Below, in pieces: positions 1 to 5,456 of a DNA stretch of 5,456 nucleotides; the first letter of the stretch is position 1; every line of letters starts with the position of its first letter. The notes below the pieces were generated by a model. That model did no database searches and was not told the origin of the DNA. It saw only the letters and a program-made list of their open reading frames with translations. The DNA is from UBA1351 sp964563505. Its GTDB lineage: Bacteria; Bacillota; Clostridia; Lachnospirales; Vallitaleaceae. The stretch is taken from positions 1 through 5,456 of the forward strand of contig CAZLXW010000128.1 of the NCBI GenBank assembly GCA_964563505.1. Reading direction: 5' to 3'. The position numbers were made by a program, and so were the translations under genes.

Positions 1-2
1 GT

Positions 3-1361
3 TTAAAATATTATAGTTTTTTAGAACGTGAAGATGATATGTATCAAGATGAAGATACCCATGTTTGTGACCATGACCATCATCATGACTACCATCATGA
101 TCACGATATGGATTTGCCTATTTCAAGTATAGAAGAATTGGTGGTTGAGAAGAAACTATGTCCTGAGATAATAGAGGTACAACAACGTGTACAAGAGATT
201 GTTCTTGAATTTCGAGAAATGAAAACAATACCAAGTCTTGATGATCTTAGTTCCCTGAGAAAAAGCTTGGAAAATCAAGTGTTTGTATTAACGGCATATG
301 GAGATCAAATTTCTTTACTAGAAAATTTATATTATAAAAATCGATATAAAAATGAAACGATGGTTACAATGGAGTCCGATGAAACTTTTGCAAGACGTGT
401 CACAGAAATGTTAATGTCATTTGAACAGTCGGTAGATATCCGTGAACATTTAAAATATATATATCCTGAATTACCAATGCGTATCCACAAGAATAAATTT
501 TTGGGATTGATTGATGAATATTTTGAAAAGTTAAAAGGAATTCCTTATGAGGACGTACAAAATCATATTAAAATTCTTAAAGAAAGTTTTGATCCTAAGG
601 CAGTTGAGGGCTATGGTATCGTCGCCTCAAGTATAGCAAGTGATTTAGAAAAAATAGAAAAAACCTTGATTGAAGGAGATGATGGAGAAAAAGATAGCGC
701 TTACCATCATATGTATCATCTAACAGAAGATAAAAATATCTGCTTAGAAAAGGCCCTTGATATTACTGAAATTATTAATCATTTGATGGGAATCGCATTG
801 ACATTTGAAGAAGAGTTCATTGATGTTGACCTTTATGAAAAACTAGATGGACTCTTATCCTTGGAGACAACGGAAGCTGAGCTGGCGGAGGTCTTTAAAC
901 TCGTTGAAGAAAAGTATGAACCCTTAGGTGAAGTCATGTTACAAATCGGAATGGTTATTGATCGTATGAGTGCCCATCAGTATTTCGATGAGAATGAAGA
1001 GTTATCGCATCTATTTAATCAACTTCAATATGCCTTTAACCTTTCAAAAGATGGTTATTTCATTGAGTGGCCATACAAAAAAGATATGACAGTACCTTCA
1101 TATAAAGAATTAATGATCATAAAAAATGATGTCATTAATACCATGGAAGAACGTTTGAATCAAGATCATAGAATGTTGCGTCGCTCAAGAATGAGTCTTA
1201 TGATGGGAACATTACAAATAGTACATGAAAATGGTCAAACAATTTATGACCACATATATAGTTCGATTTCATCATGCCATGAAATTGGAGAGAAGGTAAT
1301 GAGTATGCAAAATATTTATAGTTATCTTAATGATTTTATTGATGGGCCTTATGAAGATTAG
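3..1361 (+). CDS. Soluble protein of unknown function with His/Asp-rich segment, 5'-truncated by the window edge
   Basis: I do not recognise this family. The first ATG in the frame is at 39, but the frame stays open to the left edge (LKYYSFLEREDD before that Met) and no convincing Shine-Dalgarno precedes 39, so the true start is probably upstream; 440 residues follow Met39. Residues 8-23 (counted from Met39) contain eight His, five Asp and one Cys, a possible metal-binding stretch. The rest is acidic and appears almost wholly alpha-helical, with no signal peptide, membrane segment or recognisable catalytic motif. Possible amphipathic or coiled helices lie near residues 35-85 and 190-215. A second small His cluster (YHHMYH) lies near residue 225. 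It is the first visible gene of the operon, 26 bases before the next. The reading frame is certain; function is unknown. Confidence 0.85.
   Translation, partial: LKYYSFLEREDDMYQDEDTHVCDHDHHHDYHHDHDMDLPISSIEELVVEKKLCPEIIEVQQRVQEIVLEFREMKTIPSLDDLSSLRKSLENQVFVLTAYGDQISLLENLYYKNRYKNETMVTMESDETFARRVTEMLMSFEQSVDIREHLKYIYPELPMRIHKNKFLGLIDEYFEKLKGIPYEDVQNHIKILKESFDPKAVEGYGIVASSIASDLEKIEKTLIEGDDGEKDSAYHHMYHLTEDKNICLEKALDITEIINHLMGIALTFEEEFIDVDLYEKLDGLLSLETTEAELAEVFKLVEEKYEPLGEVMLQIGMVIDRMSAHQYFDENEELSHLFNQLQYAFNLSKDGYFIEWPYKKDMTVPSYKELMIIKNDVINTMEERLNQDHRMLRRSRMSLMMGTLQIVHENGQTIYDHIYSSISSCHEIGEKVMSMQNIYSYLNDFIDGPYED
60..107 (+). other. His/Asp-rich coding stretch, possible metal-binding segment
   Basis: Sixteen consecutive codons (His-Val-Cys-Asp, then His/Asp/Tyr only) contain eight His, five Asp and one Cys. 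At the DNA level this is a run of CAT and GAC/GAT codons. Such stretches often bind Zn, Ni, Co or Cu in metallochaperones and transporters, but they also occur without known function. Metal binding here is inference from composition alone. Confidence 0.5.
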
Positions 1362-1387
1362 GTAAGTGTAAACGTTGGGGAGGTCAT

Positions 1388-1738
1388 ATGAGAGTAATCT
1401 ATCCGTTATATTATGGAGAATCGATTCCGAAGAAAAAGTATAATGCCATTCGTCAACAAATTGAGAAACACGAATTTTCTAAAGCAAACGAATGCTATAT
1501 TGTTGTGTTATACCAAGACAAAGAAACATTTTTTGAAAAAATTTCAATCAAAGAATTTGAACATCATTGTAAAATGAATAAAGACTTTGATGTTTTAGCA
1601 GTTGTTAAAACAAATGAAGAGTTTCAAGCGTTTACACTGCAGATAATGGAATTATTAATTGGAAAAACAAAAACGGTCACAAAAAAAGGGCTCATAAATT
1701 ATTACAGGGAGAGCAACAATGAAAATATTAAGGTATAG
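1388..1738 (+). CDS. Small cytosolic protein of unknown function (116 aa)
   Basis: I do not recognise this protein. The start is supported by GGGGAGG at 1377-1383, four bases before the ATG, which is a tight but workable spacing. The sequence opens MRVIYPLYYGESIPKKKYNAI and alternates predicted strands (YIVVLYQ near 37-43, FDVLAVVKT near 67-75) with Lys/Glu-rich helices, suggesting a small alpha/beta domain. There is no signal peptide or membrane helix. The C-terminus is basic and polar. Its last 20 bases overlap the start of the downstream Lit-family gene, so the two are likely translationally coupled. The upstream unknown gene ends 26 bases before it. Function cannot be assigned; the position suggests a job shared with the adjacent unknown gene or the membrane protein. 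Confidence 0.85.
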   Translation: MRVIYPLYYGESIPKKKYNAIRQQIEKHEFSKANECYIVVLYQDKETFFEKISIKEFEHHCKMNKDFDVLAVVKTNEEFQAFTLQIMELLIGKTKTVTKKGLINYYRESNNENIKV

Positions 1739-2411
1739 TGGATTAACAATATTAAATATTGGTTTGTTTTTTGTATTACTGTTTTCAGCTGTTCAAATAA
1801 TTTCAACTTGGGATGCCTATTATAGCTGGCATTATGAAACGCATGGTATTGAAGAAACTACAAAGATGAATGATGAACATTTTATGGAAGTCACAAATAA
1901 AATGATGGATTATTTAATGGGTCGAAGAGATTCATTAGATATGAAAGCAGAGATTGACGGTGAGATTCAGGAAGTTTTTGGGGAACGAGAAAAAGCGCAT
2001 ATGATTGATGTAAAAAGTCTGTTTGTGAGTGGCAGGATTATACGCAATATTTCTGCAATCATTTTATTTGTATTCATTACGACGAGTTTTTTCTTAAAAC
2101 CTAAATTGTTTTTTGGGTGGATTCAAAGTTTAAAAGCATTTTTTATTACGTCTTTTCTTCTTATTGGATTTTTAGGCGCTTTGTTTTATTTTAATTTCAG
2201 TAAATATTTTATTATTTTCCATAAGATATTTTTCAATAATGATTTATGGATTTTGGATCCGAAAACAGATGTTCTGATTAATATGGTGCCTGAAATCTTT
2301 TTCTTTCAAACGACAATGTTAATTGTTGCTTTATTTGTCATAATGGTCCTAGGTGTTATGATTATACGCAAGCTATTAATGAGTGAAATGGTCAAGAACT
2401 GGAGGGCATGA
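1719..2411 (+). CDS. lit: TIGR01906/DUF1461 membrane protein, Lit-like lipoprotein intramolecular transacylase
   Basis: Four membrane helices are visible, at about residues 7-29, 108-127, 140-160 and 197-217, with a long polar loop between the first two. The family signature is clear: HMIDVKSLF (His94) before helix 2, and FHKIFFNNDLWILDP (His168) with the following TDVLINMVPEIFF after helix 3. Characterised family members (Lit of Enterococcus faecalis and Bacillus cereus) move an acyl chain within diacylated lipoproteins from the sn-2 position of the diacylglyceryl group to the N-terminal Cys, giving the lyso form. His94 and His168 are the likely functional residues, each lying in one of these signature blocks. 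The length (230 aa) is normal for the family. The start is supported by AGGGAG at 1706-1711, seven bases upstream, inside the end of the previous gene. The family call is firm; the enzymatic role in this lineage is transferred by homology and is less sure. Confidence 0.85.
   Translation: MKILRYSGLTILNIGLFFVLLFSAVQIISTWDAYYSWHYETHGIEETTKMNDEHFMEVTNKMMDYLMGRRDSLDMKAEIDGEIQEVFGEREKAHMIDVKSLFVSGRIIRNISAIILFVFITTSFFLKPKLFFGWIQSLKAFFITSFLLIGFLGALFYFNFSKYFIIFHKIFFNNDLWILDPKTDVLINMVPEIFFFQTTMLIVALFVIMVLGVMIIRKLLMSEMVKNWRA
2401..2405 (+). promoter_or_regulatory. Ribosome binding site deciding between two adjacent ATG codons
   Basis: GGAGG ends two bases before the ATG at 2408 and five bases before the ATG at 2411. 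The second spacing is much more usual, so initiation at 2411 is preferred. The site lies inside the last codons of the Lit-family gene, whose TGA (2409-2411) overlaps both candidate starts. This favours coupling of the two genes. Confidence 0.7.
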
Positions 2412-3256
2412 TGCTAGCAACTATAGGGACAATTGTGGTTTTAATTTTGAAAATTATAGGAATTGCCTTATTGTGTATCCTCGGCCTTATTTTGCTTATT
2501 ATTCTCATTGTCCTATTTGTTCCCTTTAGGTACAGTGCGGAAGGAAGTTTTGATGAAAACCTACGTATTCGTGTTAAATTTTCGTGGTTGTTGCATCTTA
2601 TTAATGGTTCATATACTCAACATGACAAAGAATCTGATGTGCGCGTACGGATTGCTCTTTTTCAAATATTTCCAAAAGGGAAATCAAAAGCTAAAGCTAA
2701 ACCTAAACCTGCTTCAAAATCAAAAAAAGAACGTCCAAGCAAATCATCAGTTGAGTCATCAGTTAAACCTTCAGTTGAACTGTCAGTTGAATCATCCGTT
2801 AAGCCTTCGATTGATTCAAAAGATGAGACCCCCAAAAAGCAAAAGCAAGAGAAGAAGCCAGGAAAGAAAAGTGAAAACAAATCATCACCAATTGAGCAGT
2901 TTAAAGCGATATGGAATTTTCTTCAAGAGGATGAAAATGAAGGTTTATTAAGGCATGTATTAAAATATATAGGGCGGCTTATTAAATGGATATTTCCAAG
3001 AAGAGCATATGCAAATATTGAATTTGGACTAGATGATCCTGCTACGACAGGATATATTACCGGATTAACATCGATAGTCTATGTAAAAACACGAGGGAAT
3101 TTTCAAGTAATCCCTAATTTTCATGAAGAAGTCATTAAAGGCTCTTTTAAAATTAGGGGTAAGCTCTATCTTTATCAGCCGGTTTATTATATAATAAGAA
3201 TAATAATCGATAAACGTGTAAGAAGAATGTTGAAATTTTTAAAAAAGCGTAACTAA
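2411..3256 (+). CDS. DUF2953 membrane-anchored protein, partner of YtfJ (YtfI-like)
   Basis: Counting from Met2411 (281 aa), residues 6-38 form one very hydrophobic membrane anchor. A short folded segment follows (39-90). Residues 91-160 are a low-complexity Lys/Ser/Pro/Glu linker that includes the four-residue repeat described separately. The C-terminal part carries the DUF2953 signature: GLDDPATTGYITG at about 206-218, then VIPNFHEEVIKGSFKIRGKLYL at about 233-254. No catalytic residues are known to me for this family. In B. subtilis the DUF2953 gene ytfI sits directly before ytfJ, the same order as here, which suggests a role in sporulation or germination; its molecular function is not established. 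An ATG at 2408 would add one residue. The gene overlaps the Lit-family stop codon and ends 15 bases before ytfJ. Confidence 0.87.
   Translation: MLATIGTIVVLILKIIGIALLCILGLILLIILIVLFVPFRYSAEGSFDENLRIRVKFSWLLHLINGSYTQHDKESDVRVRIALFQIFPKGKSKAKAKPKPASKSKKERPSKSSVESSVKPSVELSVESSVKPSIDSKDETPKKQKQEKKPGKKSENKSSPIEQFKAIWNFLQEDENEGLLRHVLKYIGRLIKWIFPRRAYANIEFGLDDPATTGYITGLTSIVYVKTRGNFQVIPNFHEEVIKGSFKIRGKLYLYQPVYYIIRIIIDKRVRRMLKFLKKRN
2744..2815 (+). repeat. Six tandem 12-bp units inside the DUF2953 gene
   Basis: Six adjacent 12-base units start at 2744, 2756, 2768, 2780, 2792 and 2804. They share the core TCAGTTGAA with drift (the last two are TCCGTTAAG and TCGATTGAT). Each encodes four residues: SSVE, SSVK, PSVE, LSVE, SSVK, PSID. 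The unit keeps the frame, so copy number can change without breaking the gene. A shorter Lys-Ala/Lys-Pro run (AAAGCT twice, AAACCT twice) lies just upstream at 2687-2710. The region is the linker between the membrane anchor and the C-terminal domain. Confidence 0.88.
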
Positions 3257-3271
3257 AAAGGAGGAGAAATA

Positions 3272-3640
3272 ATGGATTCAAACTTTAAAAACAATGTAGA
3301 TTCTCTTATGACAGGTATGGAGGGATTTATTAATTCTAAAACGGTCGTTGGGGAACCTATACATATTGATGATACAATTATTTTACCACTGATTGATGTA
3401 AGTTTTGGCCTTGGAACCGGTGCTTCTGAAGGGAAAAAAGCAGATGATCCTAAAACAATGGGAGCTGGAGGATTAGGTGCAAAGATTAGTCCAAGTGCTG
3501 TGTTGGTAATTACTAACGGACAGACACGACTTGTTAACATTAAAAAACAAGATAGCCTTACAAAATTGATTGACTTAGTTCCAGATATTATGGACCGATT
3601 TAAAGCGCAGGATAAAGAAAAAAATCCTTCGACTATATAA
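3272..3640 (+). CDS. ytfJ: GerW-family sporulation protein YtfJ
   Basis: The 122-residue sequence is a close match to the family as I know it: an N-terminal helix (NNVDSLMTGMEGFINSKTVVGEPI), then a strand-rich core with DTIILPLIDVSFGLGTGASEG at about 29-49, a Gly-rich turn (TMGAGGLGAKISPSAVLVI) and a C-terminal helix (LIDLVPDIMDRFK). The length is close to that expected, perhaps slightly short. In B. subtilis the ortholog (YtfJ/GerW) is made in the forespore and is needed for a normal germination response to L-alanine; its biochemical activity is not known. A strong AGGAGG at 3259-3264, seven bases before the ATG, suggests it is translated well in its own right. It follows the DUF2953 gene by 15 bases. 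I saw no convincing forespore sigma-factor promoter just upstream, so in this organism it may depend on the operon promoter. Confidence 0.95.
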   Translation: MDSNFKNNVDSLMTGMEGFINSKTVVGEPIHIDDTIILPLIDVSFGLGTGASEGKKADDPKTMGAGGLGAKISPSAVLVITNGQTRLVNIKKQDSLTKLIDLVPDIMDRFKAQDKEKNPSTI

Positions 3641-3652
3641 GAGGAGATACCT

Positions 3653-3964
3653 ATGATACTAGTAAATACAGCATTTATTACTGGAAAAGATATTGAAACC
3701 ATTAGTATTGTAAAGGGGTCGACAATCCAATCACGACATGTAGGAAAAGATTTTATGAGTGGTCTAAAAACATTGGTTGGCGGTGAATTGGAATCCTATA
3801 ATGAGATGATGAACGAAGCGAGAGCATTAGCAACAAAGCGGATGGTTGAAGAAGCTGAATCATTAGGCGCTGATGGGATTATTAATATTCGATATGCATC
3901 AAGTGCTATCATGCAAGGAGCAGCAGAAGTTATTGCTTATGGTACTGCTGTCAGATTTATATAA
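3653..3964 (+). CDS. YbjQ/UPF0145 family protein (DUF74 heavy-metal-binding domain name)
   Basis: The 103-residue sequence spans the whole family: an N-terminal strand ending in TGKDI, then ISIVKGSTIQSRHVGKDFMSGLKTLVGGELESYNEMMNEARALA, then the helix ATKRMVEEAESLGADGIINIRY, and a C-terminal strand (AAEVIAYGTAV). Family members form small homo-oligomers. The 'heavy-metal-binding' name comes from domain resemblance, and I know of no firm biochemical role. The start is supported by GAGGAG at 3641-3646, directly after the ytfJ stop codon and six bases before the ATG. The stop codon overlaps the next gene's ATG by one base (TAATG), so the downstream regulator is probably translated by coupling to this gene. 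Confidence 0.93.
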   Translation: MILVNTAFITGKDIETISIVKGSTIQSRHVGKDFMSGLKTLVGGELESYNEMMNEARALATKRMVEEAESLGADGIINIRYASSAIMQGAAEVIAYGTAVRFI

Positions 3965-4524
3965 TGGATCATTTACAAAAGGCATTAGCAAAAAATCTGA
4001 AAAATATACGTGAACGACGCGGCTTAAGTTTAGATAAGCTTGCTTCAATGACGAAAGTCAGTAAGTCAATGCTAGGACAGATTGAGCGTGGTGAATCGAA
4101 TCCTACACTTGGAACGGTGTGGAAAATTGCAAATGGCCTTCATATAGGGTTGACAGAATTAATCAAAGAAAAACAAAGTGAATATGTTATTATTCGTAAA
4201 AATGAAGTTTCATATTTTGAAGAAGATATGGGCAAGTGTCAGGTTTTTCCATATTTCACATATGAAGATGGCAGACCTTATGAAGTCTATAAAGTCGATA
4301 TGGCGCCAAAAGGGTATATACATGCTGAACCCCATCCAAAAGGCAGTATTGAAATTATTGTTGTCCATGAAGGGCAGGTGGCCATACGTGTTGAGGAGGA
4401 AGAGTTTGTCTTAAATGAAGGAGATGCGACTCGGTTTTTCGGAGATGTTGAGCATGTCTATCATAATATAGGAAGTAAAAAGGTTCGATTGGGTGTCGTG
4501 ATTTACTATGGACAAATTGATTGA
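3964..4524 (+). CDS. XRE-family transcriptional regulator with C-terminal cupin domain
   Basis: Residues 7-65 form a lambda-repressor-type helix-turn-helix: LKNIRERRGLSLDKLASMTKVSKSMLGQIERGESNPTLGTVWKIANGL. Residues 105-182 form a cupin_2 barrel. Its first motif has His120, His124 and Glu130 (YIHAEPHPKGSIEIIVVHEG); its second has GDATRFFGDVEHVYHN with His164 and Asn168. The layout and 186-residue length match the SutR/YdcN-like XRE-cupin group, in which the barrel is thought to sense a small ligand. The target and ligand are unknown here; as the last gene of the operon it could regulate its own operon. No Shine-Dalgarno lies before the ATG, which overlaps the stop of the YbjQ gene by one base, so translation is probably coupled. 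A terminator follows 15 bases after the stop. Confidence 0.95.
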   Translation: MDHLQKALAKNLKNIRERRGLSLDKLASMTKVSKSMLGQIERGESNPTLGTVWKIANGLHIGLTELIKEKQSEYVIIRKNEVSYFEEDMGKCQVFPYFTYEDGRPYEVYKVDMAPKGYIHAEPHPKGSIEIIVVHEGQVAIRVEEEEFVLNEGDATRFFGDVEHVYHNIGSKKVRLGVVIYYGQID

Positions 4525-4538
4525 TCAACAATAGGCAT

Positions 4539-4573
4539 AAAAAAGTTGGAGCAATGCTCCAACTTTTTGTTTT
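4539..4573. terminator. Bidirectional intrinsic terminator between convergent genes
   Basis: An 8-bp GC-containing stem (GTTGGAGC at 4545-4552 with GCTCCAAC at 4556-4563) closes on a three-base AAT loop. Five flanking A-T pairs (4540-4544 with 4564-4568) extend it to 13 perfect pairs. On the plus strand it is followed by TTTTTGTTTT, ending the seven-gene operon. On the minus strand the A-run at 4539-4544 becomes the U-tract for ychF. The operon stops at 4524 and ychF at 4600, so the hairpin sits in the 75-base gap and can serve both. Confidence 0.93.
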
Positions 4574-4599
4574 ACATAGGGATATTAATTTTTTTCGTT

Positions 4600-5456
4600 T
4601 TATACATTGAATCGGAATAATACGACGTCGCCATCTTTGACAACATATTCTTTACCTTCAATTCGAACGAGGCCTTTTTCTTTAGCCGTTGTATAATTTC
4701 CGGATGATATCAAATCATCATAAGCAACAATCTCTGCACGGATAAAGCCACGTTCAAAATCGGTATGTATTTTCCCGGCTGCTTGAGGTGCTTTCGTTCC
4801 TTGAGTAATTGTCCAAGCACGTGTTTCTTTTTCTCCGGCGGTTAGATAACTAATAAGTCCGAGTAAGCGATAAGAAGCGGCAATGAGTTTGTCTAAACCA
4901 GTATCTGTAATACCTAATGCTTCTAGGAATTCCTTTTTATCTTCATCGTCAAGAGTTGAGATTTCTTCTTCAATCTTTGCACAAATGACAAAAACTTCTG
5001 AACCTTCTTCTTTAGCAAACTCGCGAACGGTAGTAACATATTCATTTGATGCACCATCATCGGCTAAATCATCTTCGGTTACATTCGCAGCATAGATTAC
5101 AGGTTTGGTTGTTAAGAGGTTGAAGCTTTCAAGCAAACTCGCTTCTTCATCCTCATTTAATTTAAGTGTTCGGGCCGATTGACCGTTTTCCAATACTTCT
5201 TTTACGCGTTCAAGAAGACTAATTTCTTTTTGTAAGGACTTATCGCCTTTGACTGCTTTAATAGATTTTGCGAGACGACGCTCCACGATATCTAAATCTG
5301 AAAAAATAAGTTCTAAATTTATGGTTTCAATGTCCCGTAAGGGGCCGATTTCACCATCGACATGCACAACATTTGGATCATCAAAACAACGAACAACATG
5401 AACGATTGCATCGACTTCACGGATATTGCTTAAAAATTTATTGCCTAAACCTTCGC
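4600..5456 (-). CDS. ychF: Redox-regulated/ribosome-associated ATPase YchF (OLA1 family), N-terminus outside window
   Basis: The frame is open to the right edge and reads EGLGNKFLSNIREVDAIVHV, then RCFDDPNVVHVDGEIGPLRDIETIN, the standard YchF sequence after the G3/switch II region. The window holds 284 codons from the first full codon at 5454; family proteins are about 365 residues, so roughly 80 with the P-loop are missing. A helical coiled segment follows (about 45-110 of the fragment), then the altered G4 motif NVTE (124-127), which in this family replaces NKxD and favours ATP over GTP. The TGS domain (about 200-284) contains KIHTDFERGFIRAEI and ends in FRFNV, the usual terminus. YchF binds ribosomes and acts in translation and stress responses. 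A GTG at 5367 is internal, not the start. The gene is convergent with the operon and probably unrelated in function. Confidence 0.97.
   Translation of the reverse strand, partial: EGLGNKFLSNIREVDAIVHVVRCFDDPNVVHVDGEIGPLRDIETINLELIFSDLDIVERRLAKSIKAVKGDKSLQKEISLLERVKEVLENGQSARTLKLNEDEEASLLESFNLLTTKPVIYAANVTEDDLADDGASNEYVTTVREFAKEEGSEVFVICAKIEEEISTLDDEDKKEFLEALGITDTGLDKLIAASYRLLGLISYLTAGEKETRAWTITQGTKAPQAAGKIHTDFERGFIRAEIVAYDDLISSGNYTTAKEKGLVRIEGKEYVVKDGDVVLFRFNV

Noticed and set aside
2662..2880. 72-codon minus-strand frame opposite the repeat region
   Set aside because: Its Ser/Thr/Asp and Phe-rich translation is just the antisense of the Lys/Ser/Val linker repeat.
2463..2951. 162-codon plus-strand frame inside the DUF2953 gene
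   Set aside because: It is out of frame with the DUF2953 coding sequence. Its translation is Lys/Leu/Gln-rich low complexity with no domain, while the overlapping frame has a membrane anchor, RBS and DUF2953 signature.
2953..2984. Possible forespore (sigma G-like) promoter, GCATG followed by CTTATTA, upstream of ytfJ
   Set aside because: The spacing is about 20 bases and the -10 match is poor; it also lies nearly 300 bases before ytfJ. AT-rich coding sequence gives such matches by chance.
3570..3591. TTGACT and TATTAT as a possible promoter for the YbjQ and regulator genes
   Set aside because: Only 10 bases separate the two elements, far below the usual 16-18, and both lie within conserved ytfJ coding sequence.
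3253..3702. 149-codon minus-strand frame opposite ytfJ
   Set aside because: It lies antisense to the well-conserved ytfJ gene and has no recognisable motif. It is open by codon bias of the real gene.
4178..4414. 78-codon plus-strand frame inside the XRE-cupin gene
   Set aside because: It is out of frame with a clear HTH-cupin protein, and has no RBS or domain.
4515..4532. Imperfect inverted repeat (ATTGATTGATCAACAAT) around the regulator stop codon, as a possible operator
   Set aside because: It sits downstream of the operon just before the terminator, where no promoter is seen, and the symmetry is imperfect.
4883..5095. 70-codon plus-strand frame opposite ychF
   Set aside because: It is a Ser-rich antisense shadow of the YchF coding sequence.

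Overview
The window looks like chromosomal DNA of a low-GC, endospore-forming member of the Firmicutes, most probably class Clostridia. The case rests on AT-rich sequence, strong GGAGG-type ribosome binding sites, and a DUF2953 gene directly followed by ytfJ (GerW-family sporulation protein), an order I know from Bacillus subtilis (ytfI-ytfJ) and from clostridia. I cannot name the genus.

Layout. From the left edge to 4524, seven genes run rightward with almost no space between them (gaps or overlaps of +26, -20, -1 or -4, +15, +12 and -1 bases). This is a typical operon, and its promoter lies outside the window. In order they are: (1) a large soluble protein of unknown function with a His/Asp-rich stretch, cut by the left edge; (2) a 116-residue protein of unknown function; (3) a four-helix membrane protein of the TIGR01906/DUF1461 family, whose characterised members are Lit lipoprotein intramolecular transacylases; (4) a membrane-anchored DUF2953 protein with a low-complexity linker that contains a 12-bp tandem repeat; (5) YtfJ/GerW; (6) a YbjQ/UPF0145 protein; (7) an XRE-family HTH regulator fused to a cupin domain. 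A hairpin at 4539-4573 closes the operon and is built to terminate transcription from both sides. From 4600 to the right edge, on the minus strand, lies the C-terminal 284 codons of ychF, a conserved ribosome-associated ATPase of the Obg family. Its nucleotide-binding N-terminus is outside the window.

How the genes may fit together. Genes 4 and 5 point to spore formation or germination, gene 3 to lipoprotein acyl-form remodelling at the membrane, and gene 7 to ligand-responsive transcription control. Genes 1 and 2 match no family I recognise and are the most open part of the window. A shared role for the operon (for example envelope or lipoprotein maturation in the spore, or a metal-responsive envelope function) is inference from gene order only. 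I found no RNA genes, CRISPR, mobile elements or phage genes, and no gene-free stretch above 100 bases.
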